Positions 1-8,259 are shown, counted from the first letter of the stretch. The stretch is DNA of 64,000 nt from Microbispora catharanthi (GCF_006334915.2 NZ_VDMA02000012.1:206961-270960), one strand, 5' to 3'. The notes: generated by a model from the sequence alone, not told the origin. Program-made: numbers and translations.

Positions 1-74
1 CCGTGAAGGACGAGTCGCCGGAGCGGGTCGCGGCGGGCGGGCCGGATACTGGAGGTCGCGACCTGGACATGTAG
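1..74 (+). CDS. 3' end of an upstream gene (partial)
   Basis: Reading in the frame that starts at base 3 gives an open stretch of 23 codons ending in TAG at 72-74, rich in Gly, Asp and charged residues as is common at actinomycete C-termini. Only the tail is inside the window, so no family can be named. It ends 17 bases before the TetR gene, so the two could be co-transcribed. Confidence 0.3.
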   Translation, partial: VKDESPERVAAGGPDTGGRDLDM

Positions 75-91
75 CGACCCTGGAGGGGGTA

Positions 92-715
92 ATGCCGAGG
101 ATCAGCGCGGCGACCGTCGCGGATCACCGGGCCAACCAGCACGCCGCCCTGCTGGAGGCGGCGCGGGAGATCCTGGCCGCCGAGGGCGTGCACGCGCTCA
201 CCCCGGCCGCCGTCGGCGCCCGGATCGGCCTGGCCCGCTCCAGCGTCTACCGCTACTTCGCCTCCACCGCCGACATCCTGGCGCAGCTCGTGGAGGACGC
301 CTTTCCCCGCTGGTCGGCCCGCCTGCGCGCCGCCATCGCCCCCGACGACCTCGATAGCTCGCTGCCCGGCAGGATCCGCGCGTACGGCAGAGCGGCGCTC
401 GACTTCGTCGGCAGCCCCGACTACGCGCTGATCCCGGCGCTGCAGGCGATCGGGCTGCCGGGTGAGTGCCGGGTCCGGGTGGACGAGCTGCACGGCGCGC
501 TGATCGCGCCGCTCGCCGACGCGCTGCGCGAGGCGGGGGCCGACCATCCGGCGCTGCGGGCCGAGCTGGCGTGGGGGGTGCTGCGGGCGGGGGCCCGCCG
601 CCTCATGCCCGAAGCGGCGGCACACATCCCGGAGCCCGCGGCGACCGATCCGGACGACATCATCGAGATCACCCTCGACGTGCTCACCCGCGCCCTGCAT
701 ATGACATCACCTTGA
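92..715 (+). CDS. TetR/AcrR family transcriptional regulator
   Basis: A 207-residue one-domain repressor of the usual TetR length. The N-terminal helix-turn-helix is clear at about residues 15-60, with the family signature ending in SSVYRYFAS. The C-terminal ligand-binding half (about 70-205) is unremarkable; TetR C-termini rarely reveal the ligand. The ATG has a strong GGAGGGGG ribosome site 3-10 bases upstream. It is followed in the same direction by a ribbon-helix-helix gene, a DUF4097 gene and an ABC exporter, so it may control that exporter. The first of four TGACGTCA-like sites (701-710) lies inside its last codons. Ligand and target are inference. Confidence 0.9.
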   Translation: MPRISAATVADHRANQHAALLEAAREILAAEGVHALTPAAVGARIGLARSSVYRYFASTADILAQLVEDAFPRWSARLRAAIAPDDLDSSLPGRIRAYGRAALDFVGSPDYALIPALQAIGLPGECRVRVDELHGALIAPLADALREAGADHPALRAELAWGVLRAGARRLMPEAAAHIPEPAATDPDDIIEITLDVLTRALHMTSP

Positions 716-763
716 TGCGGCATGACGTCATAACCGATTGACGTGACGTCACAATGGCGTCAT
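701..763. promoter_or_regulatory. four phased TGACGTCA-like operator sites
   Basis: Four 10-bp near-palindromes lie at 701-710 (ATGACATCAC), 722-731 (ATGACGTCAT), 743-752 (GTGACGTCAC) and 754-763 (ATGGCGTCAT). The first three are spaced exactly 21 bp, two helical turns, and the fourth follows after 11 bp. They cover the promoter of the next gene. Tandem phased sites suit a ribbon-helix-helix repressor binding side by side, and the downstream gene encodes such a protein; the adjacent TetR protein is the alternative binder. Confidence 0.65.
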
Positions 764-773
764 AGTTGGGTCA
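738..773 (+). promoter_or_regulatory. promoter for a leaderless transcript
   Basis: TTGACG (738-743) and CATAGT (761-766) are separated by 17 bp. A start about 7 bases after the -10 box falls on the ATG at 773, and no Shine-Dalgarno sequence precedes that ATG. This fits leaderless translation, common in actinobacteria, and it decides the start of the next gene. The -35 box and spacer are covered by operator sites. Confidence 0.55.
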
Positions 774-1318
774 TGGATCTGATGCCATACGTCGAGAACC
801 TCCGCCGTCAGCTCGCCGTCGCCGCCGAGGCGGGCGGTCCGGACGCCCGTGCGCTGGCCGAACGCCTCACCGGCGCCCTCGAATCGGCCGCCAGGCTCAC
901 CTTGCTGGAGGCGCTGTCGGCGGCGGCGGACGAGATCACCCGTGATCTCGCACCGGGCTCGGTCGACGTACGGCTACGCGGCGGTGACCCGGCCTTCGTG
1001 GTGACGCCACCGCAGCCGGCGCCGTCTTCGGGGGGCACGGCCGGCGAGGCGGAGACCGCGCCGCCGGCGGCGCCGGAGGCCGCCCCGCCTGCCGGGCCGC
1101 CGTTCGGCGAGGAGGGCGGCACCGCGCGGGTGACCCTGCGGCTGCCCGAGCCGCTCAAGGTGCGTGTGGAGGAGGCGGCCGCCCGGCAGGGGATCTCGGT
1201 CAACGCCTGGCTGGTCCGCGCCGTCTCCGCCGCGTTCGAGCCGGGCGCCGCGAGCGGTCCCGCCGACCGGCCGAAGCAGCCCCGGAGCGGGCGCAGCTAC
1301 ACCGGCTGGGTGCGCTAG
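773..1318 (+). CDS. ribbon-helix-helix (HicB/Arc-like) DNA-binding protein
   Basis: A protein of 181 residues. The N-terminal part (about 1-75) is helical and charged, a Pro/Ala-rich linker follows, and a ribbon-helix-helix domain sits at about 119-156 (VTLRLPEPLKVRVEEAA, then GISVNAWLVRAV). That pattern is typical of HicB/Arc-type antitoxin-like regulators, but no toxin gene lies beside it. An upstream GTG at 743 is in frame but lies inside the promoter, so the ATG is preferred. It heads a run of DUF4097 and ABC-exporter genes and is a candidate autoregulator through the phased sites at its promoter. Confidence 0.8.
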   Translation: MDLMPYVENLRRQLAVAAEAGGPDARALAERLTGALESAARLTLLEALSAAADEITRDLAPGSVDVRLRGGDPAFVVTPPQPAPSSGGTAGEAETAPPAAPEAAPPAGPPFGEEGGTARVTLRLPEPLKVRVEEAAARQGISVNAWLVRAVSAAFEPGAASGPADRPKQPRSGRSYTGWVR

Positions 1319-1408
1319 CGGCGCCCGCCCGGTCTCATCACCCGTCACCACTCTTCGCCCGGCCCCGAGGCCGGGATGTTCCACCGGACCCGTGAGGAGG
1401 GCTCCGCC

Positions 1409-2254
1409 ATGCCTGCTTTCGACACCCCCGAGCCGATCACCGCCGACATCCAGATCTACCTCGGCCAGGTCCGCATCCACGCGAGCGACCGTGCCGACAC
1501 CGTGGTGGAGGTGCGCCCCAGCGACCCGTCCAGCGAGGCGAGCGTGCAGGCCGCCGAGCGGACGATCGTCGAGTTCTCCGGCGGACGGCTGCTGGTCAAG
1601 GATCCCAAGCCGAAGGCCCTGAGATACCTGCTGCCCTGGCGCGGCTTCATCGACGTGACCGTCGAACTGCCGGCCGGCTCCCGCGTCGAGACCCAAGGTG
1701 CCGCGGACCTCATCGCCACCGGCCCGCTCGGCCAGACCGTCCTGCAGAGCTCGTACGGCGGCCTGCGCCTGGAGGAGACCGGTCCCCTGGAGGCCAAGGC
1801 GTCGTACGGCGACATCTCCGTCGACCGGGTGACCGGACCCGCCGAGGCGACCACCTCCACCGGGGCGATCCGGATCGGAACCATCGACGGCCCCGGCACG
1901 CTGAAAACCTCCACCGGCGCCATCACCCTCGGCGAAGCGACCGGTGACCTGCAACTGAAGACCGCCCACGGTGACATCACCGTCGACCGCGTGCTGGCCG
2001 ACCTCACCGCCAAGACCGCGCACGGCGGGATCAGGATCGACGCGGCGGTGAGCGGCACCGTCCACCTGGAGACCGGCTACGGCAAGGTCGGCGTCGGCGT
2101 CGCCGAGGGCACGGCCGCCTGGCTGGACCTGCACTCCAAGAACGGCGTGGTGCGCAACGCCCTCGACGCCGCCGAAGGCCCCGAGACCACCGACGCGGTC
2201 GTCGAGGTGCACGTGAACACCAACTGGGGCGACATCGACATCCACCGGTCCTGA
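1409..2254 (+). CDS. DUF4097 family beta-solenoid-like protein
   Basis: A 281-residue protein with repeated short beta-strand motifs (SYGDISVDRVTG, STGAIRIGTIDG, AHGDITVDRVL, AHGGIRIDAAV), the signature of DUF4097/DUF4098 putative adhesin-like repeats. No signal peptide or membrane segment is visible, so it is probably cytoplasmic. The ATG is preceded by GAGGAGG. In many actinomycetes this gene lies between a small HicB-like regulator and a DrrAB exporter, exactly as here, but its role is not established. The next gene starts 28 bases downstream and is probably in the same operon. Confidence 0.85.
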   Translation: MPAFDTPEPITADIQIYLGQVRIHASDRADTVVEVRPSDPSSEASVQAAERTIVEFSGGRLLVKDPKPKALRYLLPWRGFIDVTVELPAGSRVETQGAADLIATGPLGQTVLQSSYGGLRLEETGPLEAKASYGDISVDRVTGPAEATTSTGAIRIGTIDGPGTLKTSTGAITLGEATGDLQLKTAHGDITVDRVLADLTAKTAHGGIRIDAAVSGTVHLETGYGKVGVGVAEGTAAWLDLHSKNGVVRNALDAAEGPETTDAVVEVHVNTNWGDIDIHRS

Positions 2255-2282
2255 CCTCCGAACACCAGCAAGGAGACCCCCT

Positions 2283-3257
2283 ATGAGCGACGCGATCACG
2301 GCCGAAGGACTGGTCAAGAGATACGGCGAGGTGACCGCTCTCGACGGGCTGAGCTTCGCTGTCCCGCAAGGGACGGTGCTCGCCCTGCTCGGCCCGAACG
2401 GCGCCGGCAAGACCACGACGGTGCGGGTCCTGACCACGCTGCTGCGCCCCGACGGCGGCCGCGCCACCGTCGCCGGATGCGACGTCGTCGGTGACGCCCG
2501 GCGGCTGCGCTCGTCCATCGGACTGTCCGGCCAGTACGCCGCCGTCGACGAGCACCTCACCGGCGCAGAGAACCTGGAGATGATCGGACGGCTCTACCAC
2601 CTGGGCGCAAGGCGCAGTAAGGCCCGCGCCCGTGAGCTGCTCGAACGCTTCGACCTCACCGACGCCGCGGACCGTCCGGTGAAGGGCTACTCCGGCGGCA
2701 TGCGCCGCCGCATCGACCTCGCCGGCGCCCTGGTCGCCGATCCGCCGGTGCTGTTCCTGGACGAACCCACCACAGGCCTGGACCCCCGCGCCCGCGCCGC
2801 GCTGTGGGACGCCATCTCGGAACTCGTCGCGGCCGGCAGCACGCTGCTGCTCACCACCCAGTACATGGAGGAGGCCGACCATCTCGCCGACCAGATCATG
2901 GTGGTCGACCACGGCCGCGCCATCGCCCGCGGCACCGCCGACGAGCTCAAGGACCAGATCGGCGGCAACCGCATCGAACTGACCGTGACCGACGCCGCCG
3001 AACTGGAGACCGCCCGGCAGACCCTCGCCCGGTTCGCCGTCGGCGCCGTGCGGACCGTGCCCGAATCGCTCCAGATCACCGCCCCGGTCACCGACGGCCC
3101 CGAGTCGCTCCGCCAGGTCCTCGGCCTGCTCGCCGACGCCGGAGTCCGGGTGCGCGACGCCGGCCTGCGGCGGCCCACCCTCGACGACGTCTACCTCACC
3201 CTGACCGGACACCAGGCGTCCGGCACCGACCCTCAGGCCCGGGAGGCCGCCCGATGA
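2283..3257 (+). CDS. DrrA-like ABC exporter ATP-binding protein
   Basis: The 324-residue ATPase subunit of an ABC-2 exporter. It has Walker A GPNGAGKTTT (about 38-47), the signature YSGGMRR, Walker B VLFLDEPTTGLD and the H-loop region, followed by the C-terminal extension of about 90 residues typical of DrrA/daunorubicin-resistance ATPases. It should pair with the membrane subunit encoded next, whose ATG overlaps this stop codon. The substrate is unknown; relatives export drugs, lipids or antibiotics. An AAGGAGA ribosome site precedes the ATG. Confidence 0.95.
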   Translation: MSDAITAEGLVKRYGEVTALDGLSFAVPQGTVLALLGPNGAGKTTTVRVLTTLLRPDGGRATVAGCDVVGDARRLRSSIGLSGQYAAVDEHLTGAENLEMIGRLYHLGARRSKARARELLERFDLTDAADRPVKGYSGGMRRRIDLAGALVADPPVLFLDEPTTGLDPRARAALWDAISELVAAGSTLLLTTQYMEEADHLADQIMVVDHGRAIARGTADELKDQIGGNRIELTVTDAAELETARQTLARFAVGAVRTVPESLQITAPVTDGPESLRQVLGLLADAGVRVRDAGLRRPTLDDVYLTLTGHQASGTDPQAREAAR

Positions 3258-4057
3258 ACGCGCTCACCATGCCCATCGCCGACGGCTGGACCATCGCCAG
3301 GCGCAACACCCTGAAGATCAGGCGGTCGCCCGATCTGCTCGGCTCCGCGATCATGTTCCCGATCGTGTTCGTGCTGATGTTCGCCTACGTCTTCGGCAGC
3401 GTCATCGACGTCCCGGGGATGTCGTATCGGGAGTTCCTGCTCCCCGGCATCTTCGTCCAAGCCGTGATCATGAGCGCGCAGATCACCGGCTACACACTGA
3501 CCCTGGACCTGCAGAAGGGCATCTTCGACCGGTTCCGCTCGCTGCCCATGGCCCCGTCGGGGGTGCTGATCGGCCAGACCGTCAGCGACCTGCTGATGAA
3601 CCTCGCCAGCCTGGTCGTCATGGCGGTGATGGGACTGATCGTCGGCTGGCGGGTGCACACCTCGCCCTACGAGGCCGTCCTCGGCTTCGGGCTGCTGCTG
3701 CTGTTCGCCTACGCGTTCTCCTGGTTCACCGCGGCCGTCGCGCTGGCCCTGCGCACCCCGGAGAGCTTCAACAACATCGCCACCATGCTCTCCTTCCCGC
3801 TGATGTTCATCTCCAACGCCTTCCTCGACAGCTCCGCACTGCCCACGCCGCTCCGCGTCGTCGCCGAGTGGAACCCCGTCTCCACCATCACCCAAGCCGT
3901 ACGCGATCTCTTCGGCAACACCAGCACCGCGATGAAGACCTCGGACGCCTGGCCCCTGCACCACGCCATCCCGGCGGCGCTGCTCTGGATCGCCGTGATC
4001 CTGGTCGTGTTCATCCCACTGGCGACCCGCCTCTACAAGAAGGCGGTCAGCGCCTGA
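3254..4057 (+). CDS. DrrB-like ABC-2 type exporter permease
   Basis: A 267-residue membrane protein with six predicted hydrophobic segments, beginning with the FPIVFVLMFAYVFG helix. Middle motifs such as FRSLPMAPSGVLIG and the RTPESFNNIATMLSFPLMF segment are typical of ABC-2/DrrB permeases. Its ATG overlaps the stop of the ATPase gene by four bases, implying coupled translation and a 1:1 complex. The operon ends here, facing a convergent methyltransferase gene about 40 bases away. Confidence 0.93.
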   Translation: MNALTMPIADGWTIARRNTLKIRRSPDLLGSAIMFPIVFVLMFAYVFGSVIDVPGMSYREFLLPGIFVQAVIMSAQITGYTLTLDLQKGIFDRFRSLPMAPSGVLIGQTVSDLLMNLASLVVMAVMGLIVGWRVHTSPYEAVLGFGLLLLFAYAFSWFTAAVALALRTPESFNNIATMLSFPLMFISNAFLDSSALPTPLRVVAEWNPVSTITQAVRDLFGNTSTAMKTSDAWPLHHAIPAALLWIAVILVVFIPLATRLYKKAVSA

Positions 4058-4096
4058 CCACCCGCGCCGCCGGTCGGCGACGGGCCCGGCGCCCGG

Positions 4097-4921
4097 TCAG
4101 GGCTTGCGGGCGACGGCTCCCACGATGCCGGACCGGCTCGTGTCGGCCGGCACCTCCCAGGGGACGTCGGGCCGCCACGCCTGCACGGGGACCAGGCCGG
4201 GCTCCAGCATCTCCAGGCCGTCGAAGTAGGACGCGATCCGCGCCAGCGGCCTGCCCGCGAGCCCGCCGGAGGAGGTGGCCGAGTAGACCTGCTTGCTCGC
4301 CTCGACGACCTCTTCCTGGATGTCGCCCTTGTGGATGTGCGACAGCACCAGGTGTCCGCCCGGGACCAGCCGTTCGCGGACGCTCGCCGCGATCCGGTCG
4401 GCGACCTCGTCCTCGGAGACGAAGTGGAGCACCGCGACCATGAGCACGGCGAACGGCCGGGTGAAGTCGATGTGGGCCCGCACCGACGGGTCGTCGAAGA
4501 TGGCGCCGGGGTCGCGCAGGTCACCGCTCATGACGATCGTGTCCGGGTTGTCGGCCAGCAGCGCCCGCGCGTGGACGAGGACGACGGGGTCGTTGTCCAC
4601 ATAGACGACCCGCGATCCCGGGGCGTGGCGCTGCGCGACCTGGTGGACGTTCTCCTGCGTCGGCAGCCCGGCGCCGATGTCGATGAACTGGGTGACGCCC
4701 GACTCGGCCAGGTGCCGTACGGCGCGGCCGAGGAAGCCGCGGTTCTCCCGGGCGATCTCCCGCCCGTCGTTGCCCATCTGGCGGCCGATGGCGAGCATCT
4801 TCTCGGCGGCCTCCCGGTCGGCCGGGAAGTTGTCCTTGCCGCCCAGGTAGTAGTCGTACATCCGGGCGACGCTGGGGACGGTGGGATCGATTCCCGCCGG
4901 TGCCTGTCCGAAGTTGTCCAT
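4097..4921 (-). CDS. SAM-dependent methyltransferase, DUF574 family
   Basis: A 274-residue enzyme of the DUF574 (Methyltransf_19) family, greatly expanded in filamentous actinomycetes. The family opening (VPSVARMYDYYLGGKDNF), the SAM-binding motif DIGAGLPTQENVHQVA at about 93-108, and the YVDNDP segment are clear. Substrates are unknown for most members. The ATG has GAGGAG seven bases upstream. A second copy lies at 29830-30639 in this window and shares the same core motifs, so the two are paralogs with no obvious shared operon. Confidence 0.92.
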   Translation of the reverse strand: MDNFGQAPAGIDPTVPSVARMYDYYLGGKDNFPADREAAEKMLAIGRQMGNDGREIARENRGFLGRAVRHLAESGVTQFIDIGAGLPTQENVHQVAQRHAPGSRVVYVDNDPVVLVHARALLADNPDTIVMSGDLRDPGAIFDDPSVRAHIDFTRPFAVLMVAVLHFVSEDEVADRIAASVRERLVPGGHLVLSHIHKGDIQEEVVEASKQVYSATSSGGLAGRPLARIASYFDGLEMLEPGLVPVQAWRPDVPWEVPADTSRSGIVGAVARKP

Positions 4922-4937
4922 GCGTCGCTCCTCGCCG

Positions 4938-4953
4938 GTGGGATCGCTCCCAC
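4938..4953. promoter_or_regulatory. inverted repeat GTGGGA-N4-TCCCAC in the leader
   Basis: An exact 6-bp inverted repeat with a TCGC loop, 17 bases upstream of the minus-strand methyltransferase ATG and in the divergent gap to the VOC gene. It could be a small operator or a leader hairpin. No matching second copy was seen. Confidence 0.3.
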
Positions 4954-5037
4954 GGATTCCATGACGTTGAAGATCATCCCCTGAGATTCACCCGCGGGCA
5001 ATGGGGCAGCGGCACGGTGACGATCTCAGGAGGACGC

Positions 5038-5415
5038 ATGACGCCACGCATGACCCTGACGGCGGCGGTGCTCAACGCACCCGACGCGCGCGAACTGGCG
5101 GCCTTCTACCAGCGGCTGCTGGGCTGGCCGATCGATGACGACGAGCCCGGATGGGTGACGTTGCGCGTGCCCGGCGGCGGGACGGGCCTGTCGTTCCAGA
5201 CCGAGAAGCTGTACGAGCGGCCCGTATGGCCCGCGGCGCCCGGGGAGCAGCAGATGATGCTCCACCTCGACATCGAGGTGGACGACCTCGACACCGCCGG
5301 GGCCCACGCCGTCGAGGCGGGCGCGACCCTCGCCGACCACCAGCCGCAGGACGACGTGCGGGTCTACCTCGATCCGGCTGGGCACCCGTTCTGTCTCTGG
5401 GTCAGGACGGACTGA
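5038..5415 (+). CDS. VOC family (glyoxalase-like) protein
   Basis: A 125-residue single-domain vicinal-oxygen-chelate protein. It starts with the family pattern LNAPDARELAAFYQRLLGWP and ends with VYLDPAGHPFCLWV, the usual second beta-alpha-beta unit. Members bind metals or drugs and include dioxygenases, resistance proteins and isomerases; one module of this size should act as a dimer. Metal ligands cannot be assigned with confidence. The ATG has AGGAGGA four bases upstream and was chosen over an in-frame upstream ATG at 4900 for this reason. It is divergent from the methyltransferase gene. Confidence 0.88.
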   Translation: MTPRMTLTAAVLNAPDARELAAFYQRLLGWPIDDDEPGWVTLRVPGGGTGLSFQTEKLYERPVWPAAPGEQQMMLHLDIEVDDLDTAGAHAVEAGATLADHQPQDDVRVYLDPAGHPFCLWVRTD

Positions 5416-5528
5416 CCGGCACCCTGATGATCTGGCGGCGGGGACGACGGACGTGTGAAAGCGGATTAATGCGGGCGACATTCCACAGACCGTGACCACG
5501 TAACAACGCCTGGTCAGACTTCCGGGGT

Positions 5529-6398
5529 ATGAGCGAACCGAGAAATGCCGCCGGCGGGGGCGGGCACGCGTCTCCCGGCCCGCATCCCCGGCCCCCGCAT
5601 CACGGGCATACGCATCACCGGCACCACAGCGTCCGGTCCTGGCGGCGGGAGGTCGCGGAGCTGGCCGCGCTCTTCCTCGCCGTCGGCCTCGCCCACGTGC
5701 TCACCACCCTGCTCGGCCACCGGGACCCCGGCCCGGTGGTCCTCGTCGGCCTCGGCCTGGCGCTGATCCTCGGCTCGGCCGTGCACCGGCGGCTGTCGGC
5801 CTCGGGAGGCGTACGGCCGCGCGCCCGCGTCAGGGCGGAGCAGCCCACGAGCCTGTGGCGGGTGCGGGCCAGGGTCGCCGAGCGCCCCGGCCGCCTCGCC
5901 GCGCTCGCCGGGGCGTTCGCCCGGCTGCGCTGCAACATCCTCGCCCTGCAGATCGCGCCCGCCGGGAGCGCGTCGATGCTGCCGGGAGGCTGCGACGCCC
6001 TGGACGAGTTCATCGTCGAGGCCCCGGCCTCGCTGACGCCCCTCGACCTGTGGCGCGCGGTCGACCGGGCCGGCGGCGCGGAAGCCGTCATCGTCCCCGC
6101 CCAGGTCAGGGACCTCATCGACCCCGGTATCCAGGCGCTGCTGCTGGGTCGGCGCGTACGCGACGACCCGGGCGAGCTGGTCGCGGCCATGACCGAGTTG
6201 CTGCGCACGGCAGATATCCGCAGGCGTGGCCCCGGCGAGCCGGCCCCCGAGGAAGGACCGACCGTGATGGCCATCCCCCTGCCCGACGGCGGCGTGCTGG
6301 TGGCGCGGCGGCCGGACCTGCCGTTCACGCCGACCGAGACGGCGCGGGCCGCCGCGCTGGCCGCGGCGGCCCGCAACCGTCAGTGGGCGGACGAGTGA
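5529..6398 (+). CDS. His-rich membrane protein with ACT-like domain
   Basis: A 289-residue protein in three parts. The N-terminus (1-38) is extremely His/Pro/Gly-rich (PPHHGHTHHRHHS). Two hydrophobic helices follow (about 44-82: AELAALFLAVGLAHVLTTLL and VVLVGLGLALILGS). The soluble C-terminal half (about 100-289) contains an ACT-like fold (RVAERPGRLAALAGAFARLRCNILALQIAP). ACT domains usually bind amino acids. The His run suggests metal binding, which is inference. The ribosome site before the ATG is weak. The gene converges on the aldo/keto reductase gene with an 8-base gap. The function is unknown. Confidence 0.72.
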   Translation: MSEPRNAAGGGGHASPGPHPRPPHHGHTHHRHHSVRSWRREVAELAALFLAVGLAHVLTTLLGHRDPGPVVLVGLGLALILGSAVHRRLSASGGVRPRARVRAEQPTSLWRVRARVAERPGRLAALAGAFARLRCNILALQIAPAGSASMLPGGCDALDEFIVEAPASLTPLDLWRAVDRAGGAEAVIVPAQVRDLIDPGIQALLLGRRVRDDPGELVAAMTELLRTADIRRRGPGEPAPEEGPTVMAIPLPDGGVLVARRPDLPFTPTETARAAALAAAARNRQWADE

Positions 6399-6406
6399 GG
6401 TAGTCC

Positions 6407-7270
6407 TCAGCCCGCCGCGTCGAGCCGGCCGAGCTCCTCGGGCGACAGCTCCAGGTCCACCGCCTTCACCGAGTCGAGGATGGTCTCCGGCCGCGACGAG
6501 CCGGGGATCGGGATCACCACAGGCGCCTTGGCCAGCATCCAGGCCAGGCACACCTGCTGCGGGCTCACGTTGTGGGCCCGCGCCACCTCCGCGAACGGCG
6601 CGAAGCGCGAGCCCAGCTCGCCCGCCCTGGAGATGCCGCCGAGCGGGCTCCAGGGCAGGAACGCGATGTCCAGCTCCGCGCACAGCTCCAGCTCCGGCTC
6701 GCTGGAGCGGAAGGCCGGGGAGAACTGGTTCTGCACGCTGACCAGACGGCCGCCGAGGATGTCGTCGGCCTGGCGGATCTGCTCGGGGTCGGCGTTCGAG
6801 ATGCCGGCGTAACGGATCTTGCCCGCGTCCAGCAGGTCGCGGATCGCCCCGACCGACTCCTCGTACGGCACCCGCGGGTCCGGCCGGTGGAACTGGTAGA
6901 GGCCGATCGCGTCGACGCCCAGCCGCTTGAGCGAGGCGTCGCACGCCTGCTTCAGATAGTCGGGCGAGCCGTTGAGCGTCCACGAGCCGTCACCCGGGCG
7001 CAGGTGCCCGCCCTTGGTGGCGACCAGCACGTCCGAGGTGTCCCCGTCGTAGCTCGCCAGAGCCTTGGCGATCAGCAGCTCGTTGTGGCCCACCTCGTCC
7101 GCGTGCAGGTGGTAGGCGTCGGCCGTGTCGATGAGCGTCACCCCGGCGTCCAGTGCCGCGTGGATGGTCGCGATCGAGCGCTGCTCGTCGGGCCGCCCCT
7201 CGATGGACATCGGCATGGCCCCGAGACCGATCGCGCCGACCTGCACGTCGCCGATGCGGCGAGTCCGCAT
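6407..7270 (-). CDS. aldo/keto reductase
   Basis: A 287-residue NADPH-dependent oxidoreductase of the AKR superfamily. The start MRTRRIGDVQVGAIGLGAMP, the DTADAY catalytic-Asp segment, the RLGVDAIGLYQFHRPDP His-containing strand and the PIPGSSRPETI cofactor-binding tail are all present. It probably reduces an aldehyde or ketone; the substrate is unknown. The ATG is preceded by GGGGGAT with good spacing, so the longer in-frame start was rejected. It is divergently transcribed from a LysR regulator with a 10-bp exact inverted repeat between them, suggesting direct control. Confidence 0.93.
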   Translation of the reverse strand: MRTRRIGDVQVGAIGLGAMPMSIEGRPDEQRSIATIHAALDAGVTLIDTADAYHLHADEVGHNELLIAKALASYDGDTSDVLVATKGGHLRPGDGSWTLNGSPDYLKQACDASLKRLGVDAIGLYQFHRPDPRVPYEESVGAIRDLLDAGKIRYAGISNADPEQIRQADDILGGRLVSVQNQFSPAFRSSEPELELCAELDIAFLPWSPLGGISRAGELGSRFAPFAEVARAHNVSPQQVCLAWMLAKAPVVIPIPGSSRPETILDSVKAVDLELSPEELGRLDAAG

Positions 7271-7288
7271 AAGAAGATCCCCCTTCGA

Positions 7289-7315
7289 AGGACACAGATC
7301 AGAGTTCTGTGTCCT
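7289..7315. promoter_or_regulatory. inverted repeat between aldo/keto reductase and LysR genes
   Basis: AGGACACAGA and TCTGTGTCCT form an exact 10-bp inverted repeat with a 7-base spacer. It lies 19 bases upstream of the reductase ATG and about 70 bases upstream of the LysR GTG. LysR proteins bind T-N11-A dyads in divergent promoters, so this is the natural operator candidate. Confidence 0.6.
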
Positions 7316-7386
7316 ATCCTGCGAATCCGGCATTAAGCCGTCCAACAGAAGATTTCGATCGCATTGAGCAGCGTGGGTGATAAGCG

Positions 7387-8259
7387 GTGGAGTTGCGGCA
7401 GCTCAGGTACTTCGTGGCGGTCGCCGAGGAGAGCCACTTCACTCAGGCGGCCGATCGTCTGCACATCGCACAGTCGGGCCTGTCGGCGTCCATCCGCGCG
7501 CTCGAACGCGAGCTGGGCGCCGACCTGTTCCGGCGCAACACCCGGCAGGTGCGGCTCACACCCGAGGGCCGGGCGCTGCTGGTGGAGGCCCGCAGGGCGC
7601 TCGCGGCGAGCGACGCGGCCCGTGACGCCGTGGCCGCCGTCCAGGGTCTGCTGCGCGGATCGCTGTCCATCGGCTCCCTGCAGTGCCTGCACGCGGTGGA
7701 CCTGCCGACGGTGCTCGCCGGGTTCGTGGCGGCCCATCCCGGGCTCGACATCCGGCTGCGCCACGGCGGCTCGGGCGAGCTGGTCGAGCAGGTGCGCGAG
7801 GGCCGCCTGGACCTCGCCCTGGTGTCCCGCCCGGCGCGCGAGCCCGACGACGTCGTGGTGGCCCCTCTCGCGGCCGAGCCGCTCGTGCTGGCCTGCGCGC
7901 CGGGGCACCCGCTGGCCGCGCTCGGGAGAGTGGGGCTGGCGGCGCTGCGGGGCGAGCGGTTCGTGGACTTCCCGCCGGACTGGGGCACCCGGACGCGGGC
8001 CGACGAGGCGCTCGCCGCCGCCGGTGTCGACCGGCACGTGGCCCTGGAGGTCACCGACGTCCACTCCCTGCTCGATCTCGTGGGGAACGGCCTCGGCGTC
8101 GCGCTGGTCCCGCGGTCGTTCTCGGCGAAGACCGCTCGCGTGCGCTTCCTGGAACTCGCGGACCCGGCGCCGATGTGGGAGACCGTGGCGGTGAGCGGGG
8201 CGCCCGGCGGCGCCGCGGCGGCGGCGTTGCTGGACGAGATCCACCGCGCCGCTCGATAG
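7387..8259 (+). CDS. LysR family transcriptional regulator
   Basis: A 290-residue LysR regulator of standard length. The winged helix-turn-helix is at residues 1-60 (ELRQLRYFVAVAEESHFTQA, then QSGLSASIRALERELG), and the effector-binding periplasmic-protein-like domain covers about 90-285. Translation begins at GTG; the upstream sequence is purine-poor, so start strength is uncertain, but the family start MELRQLRYF fixes it. It is divergent from the aldo/keto reductase gene and probably controls it through the inverted repeat in the gap. The inducer is unknown. Confidence 0.93.
   Translation: MELRQLRYFVAVAEESHFTQAADRLHIAQSGLSASIRALERELGADLFRRNTRQVRLTPEGRALLVEARRALAASDAARDAVAAVQGLLRGSLSIGSLQCLHAVDLPTVLAGFVAAHPGLDIRLRHGGSGELVEQVREGRLDLALVSRPAREPDDVVVAPLAAEPLVLACAPGHPLAALGRVGLAALRGERFVDFPPDWGTRTRADEALAAAGVDRHVALEVTDVHSLLDLVGNGLGVALVPRSFSAKTARVRFLELADPAPMWETVAVSGAPGGAAAAALLDEIHRAAR

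Noticed and set aside
743..1318. Earlier GTG start for the ribbon-helix-helix gene
   Set aside because: It would put the start inside the promoter and operator sites; the ATG at the predicted transcription start fits better.
773..1318. HicB antitoxin of a toxin-antitoxin pair
   Set aside because: No HicA-like toxin gene is adjacent and the protein is longer than usual; regulator of the exporter operon is simpler.
974..2560. Long minus-strand frame opposite the DUF4097 gene
   Set aside because: A high-GC antisense shadow rich in Gly, Val and Asp, with no ribosome site and no recognisable motif.
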